A stretch of 64,000 nucleotides of DNA from NCBI GenBank assembly GCA_963989245.1, contig OZ022351.1, positions 29,992,176-30,056,175 of the forward strand, written 5' to 3'. Numbering within the stretch: position 1 is the first letter of the stretch; each line of letters starts with the position of its first letter. The position numbers and the translations under genes were made by a program. A model generated the notes under the pieces. The model had not been told where the DNA came from and made no database searches. It was given only the letters and a program-made list of their open reading frames with translations. This DNA is from Nansenia antarctica (taxonomy: Eukaryota; Chordata; Actinopteri; Argentiniformes; Microstomatidae). This document shows, one piece after another, positions 57,071 to 64,000 of this stretch.

Positions 57071-60000
57071 TCAAAGGGCAGTGAGGTCGTCGTTGAAGTA
57101 CAGGCAGATGGACTCAGAGAAGAGGTCCCGGTCCATGCGGCCTATGTAGAAGTCCTCGTCCTCGTCGGGGATGCCGTTGTCGCTCAGGGTCCTGCTCATG
57201 TCCAGGCTGCGGCAGCTGTGCTTCCAGGTGTAGCTGGCCGCGTGGGAGTTGTAGCGGAGGTACCGCTGGAGAATCTCCTCCAAGGTCTCCTCAGAACACA
57301 CCTGGACGAGGAGGAGGAGGGAGGAGGGAGGAGGAGGAGGAGGAGGAGGAGGGAGGAGGAGGAGGAGGAGGAGGAGGAGGAGGGAGGAGGAGGAGGAGGA
57401 GGGAGGATGAGGGAGGAGGGAGGAGGAGGAGGAGGGAGGAGGATGAGGGAGGAGGGAGGAGGAAGGAGGGAGGAGGATGAGGGAGGAGGGAGGAGGAGGG
57501 AGGATGAGGGAGGAGGGAGGAGGAGGGAGGGAGGAGGGAGGAGGAGGAGGGAGGGAGGAGGATGAGGAGGGAGGAGGAGGAGGGAGGAGGAGGAGGAGGA
57601 GGAGGGAGGAGGGGGAGGGAGGAGGAGGAGGGGGGGAGAATGAGGAACAGTACTCACCGATGGGTAGGCTAATAGAAATTCCTCAGCAGTTTTTTTAGAA
57701 AAACAATAAACGCTAGCTCTGACTCCGTCGACTATTAAAGTGTGTCCACAGTGCATTGACTCCTCCCCCCCGCCCCCACACACATTCTGTGAGTGTGGTG
57801 GACTATGAACAACTTTTGCAACATGCAGGTGAGTAGGTTAGGGTTAACACCACTCCTCACTGGACTTCCTGATTCCAGGGGGGGGCGGGGCAGGGGGGGA
57901 GAGGAAGAGAGGGAGAGGGAGAGAGAGAGAGAGAGAAAGTGTGTGTATGTGTCTAACTGAGTGTAGCAGCGCCCGCTAAGCCTCTGGCCACGGAGGAGGG
58001 GTGCTGCTGCCAGGTGGGACGGCTTGGCGGGAGAGACCGATCTCCTACTCCTACGGCGCAGAGAAAACAGAGTGTGTGTGTGTGTGTGTGGGTGTGGGTG
58101 TGTGTGTGTGTGTGCGCATGTCTGGGGGGGGGCTACAGGGAGAAGGAGTTTAACCAGCAGCCATGGGTCTCTCTCTCCTAGGCCACAGGGCTTGACACAC
58201 TGCTCTACTGTACTATACTACTACTCACTTCCCCCTTGTGTCCCCTTGGGAGGGAGGGAGATTCATGGGAGAGGACGAACGGGGGAGAGGAGGGGGGAGC
58301 TTTCCCTAGAGGGCAGAGCAGTAAACCTGTTATATTACACAGTGACACTGACAGAGACACAGCACCAGAGCTCCTCTCAGTGATGCGCTGTCACTGTTGG
58401 GAGAAGCTGAGCCAGTTCAAAGGAGACAGACCGTACACACACACACACACACAGAGACAACTGTGGGGGCGGCTGTGGCTCAGGAGGTCGAGCCAGTGTC
58501 TAATGATCGCAAGGTTGGCAGATCGGCGGTTCGAACCCCGGCTGGCCACATTTCAAAGTGTCCTTGGGCAAGACACTTAACCCCAAAATTGCTCCCAATG
58601 AGCGGGTCGGTGCCTTGCATGGCAGCTTGGCCGGCATTGGTGTGTGAATGTGTGAATGAGAGGCCGTTGTAAAGCGTTTTGGAATAAGGCGCTATATAAG
58701 GCATCTATTTAACTGTGCAGATCAGGCTCTCTCTCATGAAGAATTCAGAAAAAGATGTTAGATGTAGTATAAACAGTAGTAGTATATACAGTATATGTTG
58801 TAGTATAAACATTATATATAAACATTATAGTACTGTACTAAAAGATAGGAAAATGTAGGAGAGTGGTAACGTAATGATGTATGCAGATCTATGCGCAGAA
58901 TAATGCAGAATATTTGCGATTCCTGATCTGTGCATCGTTATAATGATGTGTCTGTAATAATAATAATAATAATACATTTTATTTATGGCCGCCTTTCAAG
59001 GCTCTCAAGGACACCTTACAGGACACAGTTAAAACCACATATCAAAACAAAAAACAAAGCAAAGTCCCTAACCCTAACCCATAAAAACAGCAAATCAAAC
59101 ACAAGTAAGCCATTGTGAAAAGGTGTGTTTTAAGACTGGATTTGAAAGTGGAGAGTGTCAATATTGTGTATGTTAGGTGGCAGAGAGTTCCAGAGGCGGG
59201 GAGCAGAACGGCTAAAGGCTCTAAGCCATCACAGTCTGTATGATAGGCATTTAAGAAAAGAAGATTAGCATCTTAGCAGGGTAGAGTTAGCCTACCTCCA
59301 GGCCTTGCTCGTGAGAGGTGAGTGTGTTGATGATGCGTATCCACCTGGTCTTGGCAGACAGCAGCCCAACCTCGTAGCGTGTGTCCCTCCACCAGGGTCG
59401 GCCAAAGTGATTGGCCCAGTCAGTGCGAGGGCAGGGAGGGGGCACATGCACAAAACGCCCCCTAGGGGTGTAGTACTTCAGACAGCCAGACAACAGGTCG
59501 ATGTGGGTCAGGATCTGATGAAATGTGAATCAGATTAGATAAGATTAGATTCAACTTTATTGTAAGTAAGTAAGTAAGTAAGTAAGTAAAATGTGTTTCT
59601 ATAGCACCTATCCCAGACCAGGGGTCACAAAGTGCTTTACAAATACAAGAAACATAATACAAGAGCAAATGTTATAGCAGGTTAAAATAGGCAAACAAGT
59701 GAAAAATAAGAACAAGTAACAAACAAGTGTACAACAATATCAACAGGACACAGAAAGACAGGCTTTAAAGCCTGTCTATACAGGACAGTCTTTAGCTTGT
59801 CATCGCAGAGTTAATTAATAATAATAATTACAGTCATTTCTAATCTAATCTAATCTAATCCCCCACAAAATACAGTTTGTACATGCACCTAGGATCACAA
59901 TGGTGGTCCCTCATCTTTTGTGATGACAATATTACTTCAGGGTTCCTACAACTTTCAACAAGTCAAATGTAAGACCTTTTTAGACCTTTTTTTAGACCTC

Positions 60001-61251
60001 TTTGAATATAATGTTATACCTATTCGCGACACACCATATGATAGCCTTTTGTCATCCTCGAGGTGATGGAATTAGGGATTTCACTGCCATATAGACAAAA
60101 AAGGAAGCGAATTGGCTTTTTTTGGGTTCCAGCTTGATTAATTTCCGCGTAATTAGATGTGGTCGGACTGAATCCCCCCCCAAAAATACAGTTTGTACAC
60201 TATTTACAATTAGCACTTCAGGGTCTAATATAGTGTCCTTCCGTCTGTGGTTGAACGTAAGGGCTTAGCGTTGCACACTTGGAGAGACACTCCACACTGT
60301 CAAGAATGCATTTGAATTGGAGCAGATTTTCAAAATGTGTTTTCTATAGCTATCAAAACCATTACCACTTCATTAGTATCAGTGTCATATCAGTACACAG
60401 CCATATTCCCAAATGGGCTTATCCTACCCCCTTATTCAAAGTTATTGAAGCAATATGGCCTTTTGTGTAACATGTATGACACCCTGCGGCTTATTATTAC
60501 ACCACTCCTATTAATGAACCATGATATGGGTACTCCTCAACAATATGTAACATAGAACAACATTGGAGTTGCACTTTTGTTGAATGTTTCCATTTGCAGT
60601 TGGATTCACTTCTTCTCACTCACATCTTTGGTCTTCGGGTCAAACCAGTGGCTGATGTCCTTCCCTGCACACTCAATAATGGGTTTCAGAAGCACATCCC
60701 CTGGAGAAGAAAAAAAGAGTGGACACACTTCGTGAGCTTAGAATGATAAGGTTCTATCTCCGTTTAGAATGATAAGGTTCTATCTCCGTTTAGAATGATA
60801 AGGTTCTATCTCCGTTTAGAATGAGAAGGTTCTATCTCCGTTTAGGGTAGTTCAGAGATATTGAGCGTCAAAGTTTTTACATTCCATTATGTTTTATGAG
60901 ATGGAACCTTTGTGTTTTATGAATTACTAACTCAAAAATGTCAACATTTTTTAAAAGAACACCACACAGGCATTAATAAACACCTAATGGATCAGATTAT
61001 GTAAAAAAACTCAATTTTGACAAAAATTGAGATAGAACCATATAATTCTAACGTCACGACTTTTCATCTTATCAAACCCAGTGTGGACTGTCTAGGAGGC
61101 TATTGAAATGTGCACACGTGTCTTACTAACCTTTAAACTGGTTCAGCAGCGGGGTCAGGTCGCACACCTTGCCCAGGTAGGACACCCACAGGTCCCCCAG
61201 GGTGCTGTGGACAGACACGTCGTTTGGGGTGAAATACTTCGGTCGACCCAT
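57071..61251 (-). CDS. cyb5d1: Cytochrome b5 domain-containing protein 1
   Basis: Four coding exons on the minus strand, 61131-61251, 60624-60700, 59296-59514 and 57071-57301, join in phase to 215 codons plus stop. Human CYB5D1 is about 228 aa; this copy starts later (MGRPKYFTPNDV), leaving the cytochrome-b5-like fold intact. Family landmarks in order: LGDLWVSYLGKVCDLTPLL, then KDISHWFDPKTKD, then GCLKYYTPRGRFVHVPP, DWANHFGRPWW, YEVGLLSAKTRWIRIINTL, RYLRYNSHAASYTWKH, and the end ICLYFNDDLTAL. The family carries a heme-binding b5-like domain and is linked to ciliary axonemes. Intron 3 (57,302–59,295) holds a large GGA array and a SINE. It is head-to-head with naa38, with about 700 bp between start codons, and on the same strand as chd3. 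Confidence 0.95.
57303..57640. repeat. GGA/GGAGGGA polypurine array
   Basis: About 340 bp of GGAGGAGGAGGGAGG-type repeats beginning one or two bases past the last cyb5d1 exon's acceptor region on the minus strand. Its complement is the pyrimidine tract of that acceptor. Open frames in it are artefacts. Confidence 0.9.
58074..58117. repeat. TG microsatellite
   Basis: (TG)n with a few GGTG interruptions inside the last cyb5d1 intron. Confidence 0.9.
58466..58712 (+). mobile_element. SINE in cyb5d1 intron
   Basis: Head GGCGGCTGTGGCTCAGGAGG, B-box GGTTCGAACCCCGG, tail GGCGCTATATAAGGCATC. Same family as 1,149. Confidence 0.85.
58958..59225. repeat. TAA-start interspersed repeat
   Basis: (TAA)n, CATTTTATTTATGGCCGCCT, then GGCAGAGAGTTCCAGAGGCG. 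Same family as 62,463–62,765 and 4,066–4,795. It resembles a LINE tail, but the class is not certain. Confidence 0.6.
59560..59780 (-). mobile_element. LINE-like 3' tail, inverted
   Basis: (GTAA)n then CAGACCAGGGGTCACAAAGT, the inverse of 18,310–18,535. Confidence 0.6.
59937..60175. mobile_element. hAT-like element fragment
   Basis: CAGGGTTCCTACAACTTTC start; the body is the inverse of the internal part of 34,280–34,540. Right terminus missing. Confidence 0.6.
60733..61068. mobile_element. AAGGTTCTATCTCCG MITE
   Basis: The left end GAATGATAAGGTTCTATCTC is repeated about four times in 28-bp steps (60,741–60,843) before the body; the right end is the inverse (GAGATAGAACCATATAATTC). Third copy at 63,523–63,772 without the repeat, and a nested one near 9,594. 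Confidence 0.75.
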
Positions 61252-61958
61252 TTGAATGACTTAATATACGCAAGTTATATTCCACTTATTATTAATATTA
61301 ATAATATTATAATATTATTTTAATCACACAATGTAACGACAATTGTGTGTGTGGAACTGTAAGAGATGTAAAAAGTAACTTATCGTGGTTCAGTCTGCAA
61401 GTTCACGTGTTTATATCAACAGTCGTTACTGTGGTAACCAAGGAGTTACTGTGGTAACCAAGGAGTCGCCGGCAGCTGCATGACGACCCGCCAGGGGGCG
61501 CTGCGGTCCACACAAGAAAAAAAGCTTTATCACCCACCCCATCTTCCGTTACAAATCTATTCAATTTCAGAAATAATAATTTTAATTTTAATTTTTAAAT
61601 TTAATTCTGAATCATATCAGAGCATTTGATCAGCTCTCTGGTACATACGTAACGTAACCTAAACAAAATGAAAACAAAATGAACAAAAACAAAAAGCCAC
61701 CTTTTTTGGCACCACGTTTTCATAAAGATGTGTTATAACTATCTGTATGCTAGAATACTAAAAATGCTTCTACTGTCTCTTATCTACTGTCTCTATAACA
61801 GATGAGAGTACCTAGGATTTTTTGCAGTCTGCTCTTGATACTACAATACTACAACACCCATAATGCAACGTGTTCCACAAAATCATTTCCGGCAGGGACC
61901 GTTCGGTCGGTGTCTCCGTGAAATAGTTCCGAAGGAAAACAAACCGAGAGAGGCTGGA
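61252..61958. promoter_or_regulatory. Shared cyb5d1/naa38 divergent promoter region
   Basis: About 700 bp separate two divergent start codons. A tandem GTTACTGTGGTAACCAAGGA (61,424–61,464) resembles paired RFX X-box half-sites, which would suit a ciliary gene such as cyb5d1, but this is a visual match only. No TATA box is evident. Confidence 0.45.
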
Positions 61959-62461
61959 ATGGCAACAATGATTGAGGAAAATGGTCCAGCAACGCACGTA
62001 CGGGTGATATGTTACATTTCAACACTGTCATGCATGTTCCACGTTGTGATTCTGGTCAACCAAACCCTTTGTGGTGTGTGTACCTACGTTTCCTGGGCAT
62101 AAACTCAAGGATCAGCACCTCTGACTAGCTAACTTTAGCTAGCTCAGCCTCTGATCAGTGAATAAGGAGCAATGCAGTGTGTTCAAACCCATTCATCTGT
62201 GTGAAGGGATAAGGAATGAATACCAGGGCAATGTCATTGTATATAATATAATATAATATGAGCTAGTGAGATCAGTGCATCACTCAACACACAGGGACTT
62301 ATTCTCTGTATAACACCAATTCACCCAGTCACAAGACACTGAGAGATGAACTAAAGGAAGGAAGGGAAGAAGGGAAGGAGAGGAGGTCACCTCAGGCTGT
62401 TGTGATGATGCACCTAGGATCACCATGGTGGTCCCTCATCTTTTGTGATGACAATATTACT

Positions 62462-62495
<34 letters not shown>

Positions 62496-63964
62496 CATTT
62501 TATTTATAGGCGCCTTTCAGAGCACTCAAGGACACCTGACACTGGGCATCATTTAAAAACAAGCAACAGATTCAAACAGGTTAAAACGGTGATACAAACA
62601 AAAGACTTAAAAACAACCATCAATTAGAAATACGCCAGTTTAAAAAGGTGGGTTTTCAGGCAGGACTTGAAGGTGGGGAGAGTGTCAATATTGCGGATGT
62701 CTTGTGGAAGAGAGTTCCAGAGACGGGGGGGCAGAGTGGCTGAAGGCTCTAGACCTCATAGTGGTCAGGCGGGCAGAAGGTTTCGTGAGTTGAAAGGCAG
62801 TGGACATTCAGTCCACAGGCAGTACTTCTCCTTATCCTTATCCTTCTCCTCTCCCCCAAACCCCCAGGGGCAGCAGGCCGACCTCCTCCCCTCCTCCTCC
62901 CGGGCCAGACTGAGGCTGGAGAGCCTGCTGAACAGGAACATGAAGATCAGGATGACGGACGGACGGACGCTGGTGGGGCTGTTCCTCTGCACGGACAGAG
63001 ACTGCAACGTCATCCTCGGGTCTGCTCAGGAGTTCCTGAAATCCACAGGTAACTACGGGTTACCAGTACTCAAGTCAAGTTGTAAAAGAAAATCAGGGGG
63101 GATGGTGGATTTTATCATATGGGGACAGTTTAAACATCCCCACAGCGTCAGTGACTTCAGTGACTTGGTGGTAAAAATGTCATTGCATGTGTGCGTGCCC
63201 CCCCCCGCCCCCTCTCGCCCACAGTGTTTTACTCAATATGCGCAAAACTAAATGTTGAAATAGCGGTAACACCACGTTCATTGATAAAATGACATAAGGG
63301 ATGGAAAGGGGGGGATGGCAGTTTTAGAAGGGGGATGATTTTGACTGTTTTTATTTCAGGGGGGGGATGACATCCCCCCTCATCCCCCCCTCAACTCGAG
63401 TGCGGCGGGTTACACATTGCTAAACATGCCGTCTTGTCTGGTGATGGTCTTATCGTATCCTGCACAAACTACACCCTACGCTCCAGACTCCCATGTGTCC
63501 ATGTTGTTATGTCTCACAGTCATTTCGTGAGTTTAGAATGATAAGGTTCTATCTCCGTCTAGGGCAGTTCAGAGATATTGAGCGTCAAAGTTTTTACATT
63601 CCATTATGTTTTGTGAGATGGAACCTTTGTATTTTATGAATTACTAACAAAATGTCAACATTTAAAAAATAACACCACACAGGCAATAATAAACACCTAA
63701 TGGATCAGATTATGTAAAAAACTCAATTTTGACAAAAATGGAGATAGAACCTTATAATTCTAACGTCACGAGTTGTCCTAAATGTGTCACATTTACGACA
63801 TCCTCCTTATTGATGTTCTGTCTGTCTGTCCCGCGTCAGACTCCTTCTCTCAGGGGGAACCCAGAGTTCTGGGGTTGGCCATGATCCCCGGTCACCACGT
63901 GGTCTCCATCGAGGTGGAGTCAGACAGCCTGGCAGACGCGCCGGGCTTCGGGGCGGGCCACTGA
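61959..63964 (+). CDS. naa38: NatC auxiliary subunit NAA38 (LSMD1)
   Basis: Exons 61959-62003, 62868-63048 and 63840-63964 give 116 codons plus stop; human NAA38 is about 125 aa. NAA38 is the Sm-like auxiliary subunit of the N-terminal acetyltransferase NatC (with NAA30 and NAA35) in the cytosol. The Sm fold is plain: ARLRLESLLNRNMKIRMTDG, then RTLVGLFLCTDRDCNVILG, SAQEFL, and in the last exon GEPRVLGLAMIPGHHVVSIE. Exons 2 and 3 are certain. Exon 1 (MATMIEENGPATH...) is chosen because it is in phase and close to the divergent promoter; its donor could be at 61,997 (CAC/GTACGG) or 62,003 (CGG/GTGATA), a difference of two codons. Introns carry a TAA-type repeat, an inverted transposon-like segment and a MITE. 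Confidence 0.9.
62463..62765. repeat. TAA-start interspersed repeat in naa38 intron 1
   Basis: (TAA)n followed by GCATTTTATTTATAGGCGCC and, near the end, GGAAGAGAGTTCCAGAGACG. Same family as 58,958. Confidence 0.65.
63094..63410. mobile_element. Transposon-like segment, inverse of 56,665–56,955
   Basis: TCAGGGGGGATGGTGGATTT to CCCCTCAACTCGAGTGC matches the other copy in inverse order along nearly its whole length. G- and C-runs lie at both ends. Superfamily not determined. Confidence 0.65.
63523..63772. mobile_element. AAGGTTCTATCTCCG MITE in naa38 intron 2
   Basis: Complete-looking member of the 60,733 family with both ends (TAGAATGATAAGGTTCTATC and GAGATAGAACCTTATAATTC). Confidence 0.75.
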
Positions 63965-64000
63965 ACGACCCAACCAAGCTGGAGAACGCTAGCCTGAACG

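Noticed and set aside
57196..57783. 195-aa minus-strand frame with Pro-Ser-Leu repeats
   Set aside because: Array next to the last cyb5d1 exon, in a different frame from the real protein.

Overview
This window looks like a teleost fish chromosome segment. It has spliced genes with GT-AG introns, several tRNA-derived fish SINEs, LINE 3' tails, hAT- and PIF-type MITEs, long microsatellites, and a CHD3–CYB5D1–NAA38 block that matches the gene order I recall for human 17p13. I cannot name the species. All gene calls were made by eye from splice sites, exon phase and family memory; no search was run and no percent identities were computed.

Layout. (1) 1–2,780 is the tail of a repeated module. It holds a 31-bp satellite, a MITE, a SINE and an orphan last exon (1,438–1,755) of a proline-rich gene, followed by mobile-element debris. 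(2) 2,782–10,527 carries fifteen exons of a zona-pellucida/ZPAX-like egg-coat gene. Its 5' end is missing, and it has a ZP-N-like domain but no visible ZP-C half. (3) 10,882–45,960 is a tandem segmental duplication. Copies A (10,882–23,899) and B (23,900–37,901) are nearly identical and each carries a five-exon proline-rich gene (207 aa, not recognised) behind the same CCAAT/TATA promoter. Copy C (from 37,902) is more diverged. It has the same promoter and the same last two exons, but between them lie exons for an MBD domain (MBD1-like) and a PHD finger (CXXC1/CFP1-like). All junction phases agree, so C predicts a 346-aa MBD–PHD–proline-rich chimera. In C the acceptor and start of the penultimate exon are repeated four times in frame. 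(4) 45,951–49,771 is repeat-rich and has no recognised gene. It ends in a 30-bp tandem array that runs into a gap of exactly 200 N (49,772–49,971). (5) 49,972–55,199 on the minus strand holds the first five coding exons of a CHD3/4/5-type remodeller, cut by the gap and carrying homopolymer frameshifts. (6) 57,071–61,251 on the minus strand is a complete cyb5d1. (7) 61,959–63,964 on the plus strand is naa38, head-to-head with cyb5d1.

Mobile insertions that are present in one copy and absent from another order the duplication. A and B share a LINE tail, an intron insertion and a 1.5-kb hAT element that C lacks, so C split first. B then gained a PIF-like MITE and a 622-bp hAT MITE. The orphan exon at the left edge resembles C, not A or B, so the array probably continues off the left end of the window.

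The parts most worth a second look are the copy-C chimera with its shared promoter, the four-fold in-frame splice-acceptor minisatellite, and the satellite that appears to have grown from the tRNA-like head of a SINE.
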